From the NCBI RefSeq assembly GCF_014647975.1, contig NZ_BMQF01000002.1, forward strand, positions 372,001-436,000: a DNA stretch of 64,000 bases. Direction: 5' to 3'. The notes beneath the pieces are model-generated. The model did not search any database. It was not told the origin of the DNA and was given only the letters and a program-made list of their open reading frames with translations. Origin of the DNA: Streptomyces fumigatiscleroticus. Lineage in GTDB: Bacteria; Actinomycetota; Actinomycetes; Streptomycetales; Streptomycetaceae. Below, one piece after another: positions 55,958 to 63,433 of the stretch. Both the position numbers and the translations under genes were made by a program. Each line of letters opens with the position of its first letter. Within the stretch, counting starts at the first letter, position 1.

Positions 55958-57460
55958 TCACCCCACGTGGGCGGCGACGGCCCGCTCGATCGCGGCCGGG
56001 TCCGCGGACTCCGCCGCCCAGGCCACATAGCCGTCCGGCCGCACCAGCACGGTCGTACGGCGGCCGCTCGCCCAGCGCTCCACGGCCAGCCGGTCCTTGC
56101 GCCCGTCCCCGCCCCCGTACACCTCCGGAGTGATCAGCACGAACCGCCCGCCGCGCAGCGCCTCGTACAAGCGCCCGCCGGCCAGGGCCACATCGGGAAC
56201 GCGGGTGCCGGTCAGCCGGTGGGCGCCGCGGGGGGCGCCGTAGGCGTAGCCGATGCCGGTGATCTGGCCGACCACCCTGCGGCGGGCCGGGCCGACATGG
56301 TCGAGGAAGGTGGTGAGCGCGGCCCGCAGCCCCAGCTCCCAGGGGCGCTTGGCCATGGCGAGGCGGACGATGCCGCCGCTGCTGCGCAGCACGGACCGGC
56401 CGACGGGGTGACGCTCGGCCTGGTAGGTGTCGAGCAGCGGCTCCTCCGCACGGCCGTGCAGGACGGCCGCCAGCTTCCAGCTGAGGTTGGCCGCGTCCTG
56501 GAGGCCGGTGTTCAGCCCCTGGCCGCCCGCCGGGCTGTGCACGTGCGCGGCGTCCCCGGCGACGAAGACCCGGCCCACGCGGTAGGCGGGCACCTGGCGC
56601 TCGTCGCTGTGGAAGCGGGACATCCAGCGGGGGTCGTGCATGCCGTAGTCGCGGCCCAGGGAGAGCCGGGCTATCTCCTTGATCTCGTCCAGGTCGAGCG
56701 GCTCGCTGTCCGGGACGTCGCGCCCGCGATGCCAGCCGACCACGCGGTAGTAGCCGTCGCCGAAGGGCGCGAGGAAGGTGAAGGCGTCGCCGACGGCGTT
56801 GGCGGTGAGCAGCGTCCCGGGGTTCTCGGCGAGCCGTACGTCGGCGAGGACGACCGACCGGATCACCGCGCGGCCGGGGAAGGGCAGCCCGACCGCCTCC
56901 CGTACGGCGCTGCGCATCCCGTCGGCGCCGACGACGTACGCCGCCCGCAGCGAGCCGGGCTCCCCGCCGGGCCCGCGGACCTCGACGGTCACGCCGTCCG
57001 CGTCCTGGACCAGCCCGGTCACCTCGGTCTCGTGGCGGAACTCCACGCCCGCCTCCACCGCCCGCCGCTCCAGGACCTTCTCGACCTCGTACTGCGGGAC
57101 GACGAGGAGGTGCCGGAAGCGGGACGGCAGGGTGGAGAGGTCGACGGTGAGCCGGCCGAAGAGCCCCAGCCGGTCCAGCCGGCGGCCCACGGCCTCCAGC
57201 TCGTCGGCGAGGCCGCGCGCGTCGAGCTGCTCCAGGGTGCGGGCGTGCACGACGAAGGCGCGGGACAGGTTGCTGATCTTGTGCGGGCGCTTCTCGACGA
57301 GGGTGACGGGGACGCCGGCGCTCGCCAGGTCACCGGCCAGGAGGAGGCCGGTCGGACCGGAGCCGACGACGATCACGGAGCCGACGAGGCTGTTGGTTCC
57401 GCTGGTGCTGTTGGTGCTGTTGGTGCTGTTGGTGCCGCTGGTGCCACTGATGCCGCTCAT
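55958..57460 (-). CDS. FAD-dependent aromatic monooxygenase (PHBH/rifampicin-hydroxylase-like)
   Basis: 500 residues from ATG at 57460, with GGGAGG six bases upstream; the frame is open further but no other start is supported. Dinucleotide motif VVGSGPTGLLLAGDLASAG, DG motif VGADGMRSAVREA, and GD motif FVAGDAAHVHSPAGG. A Ser/Thr/Asn/Gly N-terminal repeat precedes residue 25. It hydroxylates an aromatic or polyketide-like substrate; candidates include drugs or phenolics. Controlled by the divergent TetR gene (operator array 57519-57617). A -35/-10 pair is readable at 57564-57592. Confidence 0.93.
   Translation of the reverse strand: MSGISGTSGTNSTNSTNSTSGTNSLVGSVIVVGSGPTGLLLAGDLASAGVPVTLVEKRPHKISNLSRAFVVHARTLEQLDARGLADELEAVGRRLDRLGLFGRLTVDLSTLPSRFRHLLVVPQYEVEKVLERRAVEAGVEFRHETEVTGLVQDADGVTVEVRGPGGEPGSLRAAYVVGADGMRSAVREAVGLPFPGRAVIRSVVLADVRLAENPGTLLTANAVGDAFTFLAPFGDGYYRVVGWHRGRDVPDSEPLDLDEIKEIARLSLGRDYGMHDPRWMSRFHSDERQVPAYRVGRVFVAGDAAHVHSPAGGQGLNTGLQDAANLSWKLAAVLHGRAEEPLLDTYQAERHPVGRSVLRSSGGIVRLAMAKRPWELGLRAALTTFLDHVGPARRRVVGQITGIGYAYGAPRGAHRLTGTRVPDVALAGGRLYEALRGGRFVLITPEVYGGGDGRKDRLAVERWASGRRTTVLVRPDGYVAWAAESADPAAIERAVAAHVG
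57395..57450 (-). repeat. 9-base microsatellite at the monooxygenase N-terminus
   Basis: Tandem copies of GTTGGTGCT encode repeated Asn-Ser-Thr triplets at residues 5-20. Likely length-variable. Confidence 0.8.
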
Positions 57461-57518
57461 CTCGGGCCTCCCGGGAGCCGACGCGTGCCGCCGACGAATG
57501 TCGTGCCGACGATCGTGT

Positions 57519-57617
57519 GCCAACGTACGTGTGCCAACGTCTGTGTGCCAACGCCTGTTGACTACGCTAGGACTCCCCCCTGGACGCGTCAACACCTGTT
57601 GGCCTACGTTTGTTGGC
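57519..57617. promoter_or_regulatory. TetR operator array between the monooxygenase and tetR
   Basis: GCCAACG half-sites recur at 57519, 57533 and 57547, exactly 14 bases apart. The inverted half-site TGTTGGC occurs at 57597 and 57611, also 14 bases apart. Two full palindromes result: CAACGCCTGTTG (57549-57560) and the perfect CAACACCTGTTG (57590-57601), 41 bases apart centre to centre. The last half-site touches the tetR start codon and palindrome 2 covers the -35 of the monooxygenase promoter. Confidence 0.8.
57564..57592 (-). promoter_or_regulatory. Monooxygenase promoter
   Basis: On the minus strand TTGACG (57587-57592) and TAGCGT (57564-57569) are 17 bases apart, a good housekeeping promoter. 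It lies between, and overlaps, the two operator palindromes, as expected for repression. Confidence 0.7.
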
Positions 57618-58214
57618 ATGACCGGGAGCAGCAGCGACGACAGCGAAGTCCCCAGCGGTGCGACACGCCGTTCCGACGCCACCCGCGCCGCGATCCTGCA
57701 CGCGGCCCGTGAGCGCTTCGCGGCCGACGGCTACGAGCGGGCCACGATCCGCTCGATCGCCAAGGACGCGCGGATCGACCCCTCGATGGTGATGCGCTAC
57801 TACGGCAACAAGGAAGGCCTGTTCGCGGCGGCCGTCTCCGTGGACCTGAGACTGCCGGACCTGAGCGCGGTGCCGCGTGCGGAGATGGGCCGGGCGCTGG
57901 TGCGGCACTTCCTCCGGCTGTGGGAGGGGAACGGGGAACTCACCGCGATGCTGCGGGTCGGCGCCACCAACCAGGCGGGGGCCGAGCGGCTGCGGGACAT
58001 CTTCCGGGAGCAGCTGCTGCCGGTGGTCGGGCGGGTCTGCCCCGATCCCGAGCAGGTTCCGGCGCGGGCCGCGCTGTGCGCCTCGCAGGTGCTGGGGATG
58101 TCGCTCACCCGCTACGTCCTGCGTTTCCCGCCGGCCGCGGCGATGGCGCCGGAGGAGCTCGAGGCCTGGCTCGGCCCCACGCTCCAGCGCTACCTCACCG
58201 CGCCGAGCCCCTGA
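57618..58214 (+). CDS. TetR-family transcriptional repressor
   Basis: 198 residues from ATG at 57618. The N-terminal HTH is clear: RAAILHAARERFAADGYERA, then TIRSIAKDARIDPSMVMRYY and GNKEGLFAAAV. The C-terminal ligand domain resembles the TetR_C group near LRVGATNQAGAERL and LCASQVLGMSLTRYVLRF. It is divergent from the monooxygenase and its own start is adjacent to an operator half-site, so autorepression is likely. No ribosome site precedes the ATG. Confidence 0.95.
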   Translation: MTGSSSDDSEVPSGATRRSDATRAAILHAARERFAADGYERATIRSIAKDARIDPSMVMRYYGNKEGLFAAAVSVDLRLPDLSAVPRAEMGRALVRHFLRLWEGNGELTAMLRVGATNQAGAERLRDIFREQLLPVVGRVCPDPEQVPARAALCASQVLGMSLTRYVLRFPPAAAMAPEELEAWLGPTLQRYLTAPSP

Positions 58215-58328
58215 ACGAACGGCACGTGCCCCGAACGACGACACGTGCCCGGAAGACCGACACGCGCCCCGAACGAACGGCACACGCTTCGGACGAACGG
58301 CACGCGCTTCGGACGACAACACGCACAG
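58213..58328 (+). repeat. Degenerate 20-base tandem repeat after tetR
   Basis: About six copies of a 19-20 base unit such as GAACGAACGGCACGTGCCCC begin inside the tetR stop codon. Copies differ at a few positions. They read through without a recognised gene. Confidence 0.8.
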
Positions 58329-58439
58329 GGCGAGGCGCGTGCGGCGGCGGCCGTCGAGGCCCTCTCCGGCCGCCGCCGACACGATGCGGGGGCGGGCCGG
58401 AGCAGGCCCGGCGGTCCGGCTCAGGCCCGGCGGACCGGA

Positions 58440-58715
58440 TCAGGCCTTGGCGTCGGCCTTGGGCTTGATGTTGCGGCTGGTCACGCGGTGCTTCTCCTGG
58501 GACCTGTCCAGCACCATGACCAGGCCGGCGATGACCGCGAAGAGCACGATCGGGGCCACCACGTACAGGCCCAGCGTCTCGACGACGCTCAGACCGGAGC
58601 CGGGGTCGTCGCCGTCGTCGCGGGTGAGCGCGCTCGCGGGAGACGACATGAGCAGCATCATCAGCGTCGTACCGGCGGCCAGGGCACCGGCGCGCAGGGC
58701 GTTCTTGTTGTCCAC
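58440..58715 (-). CDS. Small secreted/membrane protein
   Basis: 91 residues from GTG at 58715. An N-terminal hydrophobic leader (ALRAGALAAGTTLMMLLM, possible cleavage ASA-LT) is followed by an acidic stretch (RDDGDDPGSG), a membrane helix (YVVAPIVLFAVIAGLVMVL) and a Lys-rich tail. A TACTTT hexamer lies seven bases before the GTG, so it may be translated from a leaderless message. Family not recognised. Confidence 0.75.
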   Translation of the reverse strand: MDNKNALRAGALAAGTTLMMLLMSSPASALTRDDGDDPGSGLSVVETLGLYVVAPIVLFAVIAGLVMVLDRSQEKHRVTSRNIKPKADAKA

Positions 58716-58744
58716 GGTGCAAAAGTAGCGAACACGCGAACGGT

Positions 58745-58786
58745 GCGCGCGCCCGGGGGTGCCGTTGGAGATCCCCGGGCGCGCGC
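58745..58786 (-). terminator. malQ terminator
   Basis: 14-base arms GCGCGCGCCCGGGG and CCCCGGGCGCGCGC with a 14-base loop, six bases after the malQ stop on the minus strand. Confidence 0.85.
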
Positions 58787-58791
58787 CCACC

Positions 58792-60897
58792 TCATGCGCC
58801 TCCCCGCTCGGGGACGCGCGCCCCCGCCCGGACCGCCTCGATCAGCGCGTGCAGCCGCGGTGACGCGGCCAGTTCCTCCAGCGTCACCGGCCGGCCCTGG
58901 GCGTCCGCGATCGGCAGACGCCAGTTCGGGTACTGGTCCCAGGTGCCGGGGAGGTTCTGCGGACGGCGGTCGCCGACCGTGTCGGGGAGCCAGACGCCGG
59001 CCATCCGCGCGGGCGTACGGAGCAGGAAACGGTGGACGGCCTGGATCTGGGCCTCCTCCGAGGAGGGGTCGGCGCCGCCGCCGGTGCCTCGCAGCAGGCC
59101 GAGCCGGGCCAGTTCGGCCAGCCACTCCCCGGTGTCGGCGGCGGCCTCCGCGCTCTCCTCGGCGAGCGGGCGGGTGAGCAGCCCCAGGCTGTGGCGGAGG
59201 GTGACGTGCTCGCCGGTGAGGCGGGCGGCGGTGGGCGGCAGGTCGTGGGTGGTGGCGGTGGCCAGGCAGTCGGCGCGCCAGCGTTCGGGCGGCAGCGGAC
59301 GGCCGTCGCCCTCCCAGTTCCGCTCGAACCACAGCACCGATGTGCCCAGCACCCCGCGCTCGCGCAGCGTCTCGCGCACCCCGGGCTCCACGGTGCCCAG
59401 GTCCTCGCCTATCACCACCGCACCCGCCCGGGAGGCCTCCAGCACCAGCACGGCGAGCATGGCCTCGGCGTCGTAGCGGACGTAGGTGCCCTCCGTCGGG
59501 GGCTTGCCCTGCGGGACCCACCACAGCCGGAACAGGCCCATGACGTGGTCGATGCGCAGGGCGCCCGCATAGCGGAACAGGGCCCGCAGCAGCCGGCGGA
59601 ACGGCGCGTAGCCCGACTCGGCGAGCCGGTCCGGGCGCCAGGGCGGCAGTCCCCAGTCCTGGCCCCGGGCGTTGAAGGCGTCGGGGGGCGCGCCCACCGA
59701 CATCCCGGCCGCGAAGTACTCCTGCTGCGCCCAGGCGTCGGCGCCATGCGGATGCACGCCCACCGCCAGGTCGTGCACGATCCCGACGGGCATCCGGGCC
59801 TCGCGGGCGGCGCGCTGGGCGGCGCGCAGCTGCGCGTCGGTGAGCCAGGCGAGCCGGGAGTGGAAGTCCACCCGGTCCATCAGCTCGGCGCGGGCCCGGG
59901 CGGTGGCGGCGGAGCGCGGGTCGCGCAGCCCGGTGTGCCACCGGTACCAGTCGGGGCCGTGCACCTCGGCGAGCGCGCACCAGGTGGCGTGGTCCTCCAG
60001 GGCCTGACCCTGCTCGGCGAGGAAGTCGCAGTAGGCGGCGCGCCGGCCGGGCCCGAGCGGCACCTCGCGGACCAGCTCCAGGGCCTCCCGCTTCGCCTCC
60101 CACACGGCGTCCCGGTCGATCAGCGCGCCCTCGCGCAGCACCGCCTCCCGCAGCCGCCCGGCCCGCTCCAGCAGCGCCCGTACCCGCTCGCGGTCCTGGA
60201 CCAGCGCGAACTCGGGGACGTCCTCGACGCGCAGGTGCACCGGGTCCGGGAAGCGGCGGGAGGAGGGCCGGTAGGGCGAGGGGTCGGTCGGCGTGCCGGG
60301 CACGGCCGCGTGCAACGGGTTGACCTGCACGAACCCGGCGCCGAGCACACGTCCCGCCCAGGCGGTCAGCTCCCCCAGGTCACCGAGGTCGCCCATGCCC
60401 CAGGACCGGCGGGACAGCAGGGAGTACAGCTGGACCAGCAGCCCGTACGAGCGTCCCTGCGGGGTGGGCAGCCGGGCCGGGGCGACGATCAGATGGACGC
60501 GGGCCGTGCGCCCGTCGGGGGCGGTGGCGGTGAGGCGGTGGACGCCGGGCGGCAGCCGCGCCGCCTCGGCGCGGGTCTCGCCCTGTTCGGTCTCGATGCG
60601 CAGCCGGGTGCCCGCGGGCAGCGCGGCCAGGGCTGCCGGTATGCCGTCGCTCCAGCACACCACCGTGGGCGGCAGCAGCCTCTCGCGCAGCTCTCGCTCG
60701 CGGTCGGCGAGCGCGGTGCGCACGGCCCGCGGGCCGTCCGCGTCGACACCGAGGGCGGCCAGGGCGAGGGTGACGGCGGTGGCGGAGGCCGCGACCGTAC
60801 GGCCCGGGGAGGGGCTGTAGGAGGTGGCGACGCCGTGCAGTCCGGCGAGCCGTGACAGATCCTCGGCGGGGGGCTCGGCCGGCCGGGGGGCGGACAT
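58792..60897 (-). CDS. malQ: 4-alpha-glucanotransferase (amylomaltase, GH77)
   Basis: 701 residues from ATG at 60897. GH77 motifs: nucleophile Asp in LRIDHVMGLFRLWW, acid/base Glu in VIGEDLGTVEPG, and the third acid in TATTHDLPPTA. An N-terminal domain of about 150 residues precedes the barrel, as in actinobacterial MalQ. It transfers glucan segments during maltose/glycogen metabolism. The preceding small ORF ends directly at the malQ start (TAG then ATG), so the two are probably translated together. Confidence 0.95.
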   Translation of the reverse strand: MSAPRPAEPPAEDLSRLAGLHGVATSYSPSPGRTVAASATAVTLALAALGVDADGPRAVRTALADRERELRERLLPPTVVCWSDGIPAALAALPAGTRLRIETEQGETRAEAARLPPGVHRLTATAPDGRTARVHLIVAPARLPTPQGRSYGLLVQLYSLLSRRSWGMGDLGDLGELTAWAGRVLGAGFVQVNPLHAAVPGTPTDPSPYRPSSRRFPDPVHLRVEDVPEFALVQDRERVRALLERAGRLREAVLREGALIDRDAVWEAKREALELVREVPLGPGRRAAYCDFLAEQGQALEDHATWCALAEVHGPDWYRWHTGLRDPRSAATARARAELMDRVDFHSRLAWLTDAQLRAAQRAAREARMPVGIVHDLAVGVHPHGADAWAQQEYFAAGMSVGAPPDAFNARGQDWGLPPWRPDRLAESGYAPFRRLLRALFRYAGALRIDHVMGLFRLWWVPQGKPPTEGTYVRYDAEAMLAVLVLEASRAGAVVIGEDLGTVEPGVRETLRERGVLGTSVLWFERNWEGDGRPLPPERWRADCLATATTHDLPPTAARLTGEHVTLRHSLGLLTRPLAEESAEAAADTGEWLAELARLGLLRGTGGGADPSSEEAQIQAVHRFLLRTPARMAGVWLPDTVGDRRPQNLPGTWDQYPNWRLPIADAQGRPVTLEELAASPRLHALIEAVRAGARVPERGGA

Positions 60898-61176
60898 CTA
60901 GGGCCTCGGGTCGGCCGGGAGGGCGGACGAGGACGCGCCGTTCGGCGGCTCGGCGTCGGCGAGCGGCGGCTCGCTGGTCAGCGGTACGGCGTCGGCGAGC
61001 GGCGGCTCGCTGGTCAGGGGCTCGGCGTCGGGCAGCGGCGGCTCGCTGGTCAGCGGGGCCTCGACACACACGCCCTCCGCGCTGAAGGCGCACAGGTGGA
61101 GGTTCTCGGGCTCGGCGGACGGCTCCGCCACGGGTTTGGACGAGGCCGGGAACGAGAGGGGTGCCGGTGCAGCCAA
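60898..61176 (-). CDS. Small repeat protein upstream of malQ
   Basis: 92 residues from TTG at 61176. The start is supported by a perfect AAGGAGG six bases upstream. The first 40 residues (MAAPAPLSFPASSKPVAEPS, then ENLHLCAFSAEGVCVEA) contain two Cys. The rest is three copies of PLTSEPPLADA with variations and an Ala/Pro tail. No signal peptide. Its TAG abuts the malQ ATG, indicating coupling. Function unknown. Confidence 0.65.
   Translation of the reverse strand: MAAPAPLSFPASSKPVAEPSAEPENLHLCAFSAEGVCVEAPLTSEPPLPDAEPLTSEPPLADAVPLTSEPPLADAEPPNGASSSALPADPRP
60952..61059 (-). repeat. Three 36-base repeats in the malQ-upstream ORF
   Basis: GGCGTCGGCGAGCGGCGGCT followed by CGCTGGTCAGCGG recurs every 36 bases (60952, 60988 and 61024), with few changes, each encoding PLTSEPPLADA plus one residue. 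Confidence 0.9.
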
Positions 61177-61408
61177 TGGGGGCCTCCTTGTTCGAGCACG
61201 GCGATGCGGGTCCTCCCGCCCGGGCGGGCCGGAGAGGAGCGCGGGTCACCGCAGCCCTACCCAGCGGGCGCGACGACAGACGCACACGGACGGACAACGT
61301 GCTTCTGGTCACATTGTCACGGCCGGTGCCGCGCCGGACCGGGGCACGACCGGGCCGGCTCCGGCGTGCGCGCCGCCGGAACCGGCAAGACGAAGGCCCG
61401 GATCGTCC

Positions 61409-61945
61409 TCAGGCGGAGATGCCGTCGATCCGGGCCAGGGCGTCGTCCGCGCCGTACGGCTGCAAGTACGGCAACCAGCGCGGATCCCGGTGTCCTGTCC
61501 CGATGATGCGCCAGGCCAGGCCGGAGGGCGGGGCGGGTTTGTGGCGCAGCCGCCAGCCCAGCTCCACCAGATGACGGTCGGCCTTCACGTGGTTGCAACG
61601 GCGGCAGGAGGCCACGACGTTGTCCCAGACGTGCTTGCCCCCGCGGCTGCGCGGGATCACGTGGTCGACGCTGGTTGCGACGCCACCGCAGTACATGCAC
61701 CGGCCCCCGTCGCGGGCGAAGAGCGCCCGCCGGGTCAGAGGAACGGGCCCCCGGTAGGGAACCCGCACGAATCGCTTGAGCCGGACCACGCTGGGTGCGG
61801 GGAGGGTGACGGTGGAGCTGTGCAGAAAGGCGCCGGACTCCTCGAGACAGACGGCCTTGTTCTCGAGGACGAGGACGAGCGCGCGGCGGAGCGGTACGAC
61901 GCCGAGTGGCTCGTACGACGCGTTCAGGACCAGGACATGCGGCAC
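61409..61945 (-). CDS. HNH endonuclease family protein
   Basis: 178 residues from GTG at 61945, with AAGGAGG five bases upstream. It starts MPHVLVLNASYEPLGVVP; the HNH/zinc region is CMYCGGVATSVDHVIPRSRG followed by WDNVVASCRRCNHVK, giving two CxxC pairs and the catalytic His. Small stand-alone HNH proteins of this type are widespread in Actinobacteria. No restriction or phage genes accompany it. Function undetermined. Followed by the small malQ-upstream ORF after a 232-base gap in which I see nothing clear. Confidence 0.93.
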   Translation of the reverse strand: MPHVLVLNASYEPLGVVPLRRALVLVLENKAVCLEESGAFLHSSTVTLPAPSVVRLKRFVRVPYRGPVPLTRRALFARDGGRCMYCGGVATSVDHVIPRSRGGKHVWDNVVASCRRCNHVKADRHLVELGWRLRHKPAPPSGLAWRIIGTGHRDPRWLPYLQPYGADDALARIDGISA

Positions 61946-62297
61946 GGATGCCTCCTTGTACGCCGGCGGCGCGTGGCTCGCGCCGGGACGATGCGTTGTC
62001 AGTCTCCCCTCATGCCTGGTGGCAGCGCCACCATGTCCCGGTAACGGGCTGGGAGTGTTTTCGACCACATCAGGTTTCTCCCCCGTATCGGGGCCTCCCG
62101 ATCCCACCTGTTCATCCGCGGGGTGTTCACACACCCCTCTTCGAACGTCACACCGATTTCCACACAGTGCCCCGTTAGTGTGGTGGGTCTGCCCGTCCGG
62201 TGACCTTCCCGTGACCTTGGAACGCGGTCCTGGAGCTCGACCCCGGAGCGCCGCGACCGTGCCACCGGGCGGACCGCCGCACCTGGAGGTACCTGCC
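61946..62297. other. 352-base divergent regulatory region, HNH/MscS
   Basis: No gene was found. It contains a CCACAC and GTGTGG inverted pair (62160-62183) and a GGAGGT ribosome site at its right end for the MscS gene. Confidence 0.4.
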
Positions 62298-63389
62298 GTG
62301 TCCTTGTCCGCCGTCCTACCGGCCGCCGGTGCGTCGCCGTCGCCCTCCCCCTCGGAGACGACGCCGGCGGTACCGACGCTCCAGGACGCCCAGGAGAGCG
62401 CGACGAACGCCGCCAGCTGGATCGAGGAGAACTGGTCCACCTGGCTCGCGATCGGACTGAGGGTCCTGCTGATCGCGGTGATCGCGGTGGTGCTGAGAAT
62501 CGTGGTGCGGCGGGCCATCACCAAGCTGATAGACCGCATGAACCGCACCGCGCAGGCGGTCGACGGCACGGCGCTGGGCGGTCTGCTGGTCAACGCCGAG
62601 CGGCGGCGCCAGCGTTCCCAGGCCATCGGCTCGGTGCTGCGCTCGGTCGCGTCCTTCCTGATCCTGGGCACGGCCGCGCTGATGATCCTGTCCACGTTCC
62701 AGATCAACCTGGCACCGCTGCTGGCCTCCGCCGGTGTCGCGGGCGTCGCGATCGGTTTCGGCGCCCGCAACCTGGTCACGGACTTCCTCTCCGGCGTCTT
62801 CATGATCCTGGAGGACCAGTACGGCGTCGGCGACACCATCGACGCGGGGGTGGCCTCGGGCGAGGTCATCGAGGTCGGGCTGCGCGTGACCAAGCTGCGC
62901 GGCGACAACGGCGAGATCTGGTACGTCCGCAACGGCGAGGTCAAGCGGATCGGCAACCTCTCCCAGGGCTGGGCGACGGCCGGGGTCGATGTGACGGTCA
63001 AGGCGGACGAGGACCTGGACCGGGTCAGGGCCACGATCGACGGCGTCGCCGAGCGCATGAGCAAGGAGGAGCCCTGGAACGAGCTCCTGTGGGGCCCGAT
63101 CGAGGTGCTGGGCCTGGACAGCGTGCTCCTGGACTCCATGGTGGTCCGCGTCTCGGCCAAGACGATGCCGGGCAAGTCCCTGCTCGTCGAACGCGAGCTG
63201 CGCTGGCGCATCAAGCGCGCCTTCGTCGCCGCCGACATCCCCATCGTGGGCGGCGCCACGGTCCCGGCCCAGGAGGAACCGGCCGCCGACCCGGCCGCCG
63301 CCGTCGCGGCCCCGTCGGCGTACGCCAACGCCTCCTCCCCGCAGGCCCAGGCGGCCTCCCCGCTGACACCGCCGAGCGCGGCGAAGTAG
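62298..63389 (+). CDS. MscS-family mechanosensitive channel
   Basis: 363 residues from GTG at 62298, with GGAGGT seven bases upstream. Three membrane helices: LAIGLRVLLIAVIAVVLRI (about 50-70), SVASFLILGTAALMILST (about 115-132) and the pore helix LLASAGVAGVAIGFGARNLV (about 140-160). The MscS beta domain follows (GVFMILEDQYGVGDTI). The C-terminal tail is Ala/Pro-rich. It releases solutes on hypo-osmotic shock. Single gene, divergent from the HNH gene. Confidence 0.95.
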   Translation: MSLSAVLPAAGASPSPSPSETTPAVPTLQDAQESATNAASWIEENWSTWLAIGLRVLLIAVIAVVLRIVVRRAITKLIDRMNRTAQAVDGTALGGLLVNAERRRQRSQAIGSVLRSVASFLILGTAALMILSTFQINLAPLLASAGVAGVAIGFGARNLVTDFLSGVFMILEDQYGVGDTIDAGVASGEVIEVGLRVTKLRGDNGEIWYVRNGEVKRIGNLSQGWATAGVDVTVKADEDLDRVRATIDGVAERMSKEEPWNELLWGPIEVLGLDSVLLDSMVVRVSAKTMPGKSLLVERELRWRIKRAFVAADIPIVGGATVPAQEEPAADPAAAVAAPSAYANASSPQAQAASPLTPPSAAK

Positions 63390-63403
63390 CACGTACGGAA
63401 GAA

Positions 63404-63432
63404 GGCGGCGCCCGGGGTTCCCGGGCGCCGCC
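63404..63432. terminator. MscS terminator
   Basis: Arms GGCGGCGCCCGGG and CCCGGGCGCCGCC with a 3-base loop, 15 bases after the stop; it also abuts the stop of the converging gene. Confidence 0.88.
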
Positions 63433-63433
63433 G

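Noticed and set aside
57519..57617. CRISPR-like repeat array
   Set aside because: The 14-base periodic units are too short and are explained as TetR half-sites; no cas genes.
61409..63328. 639-residue open frame extending the HNH gene
   Set aside because: The extension is antisense to the MscS gene; GTG at 61945 has AAGGAGG.
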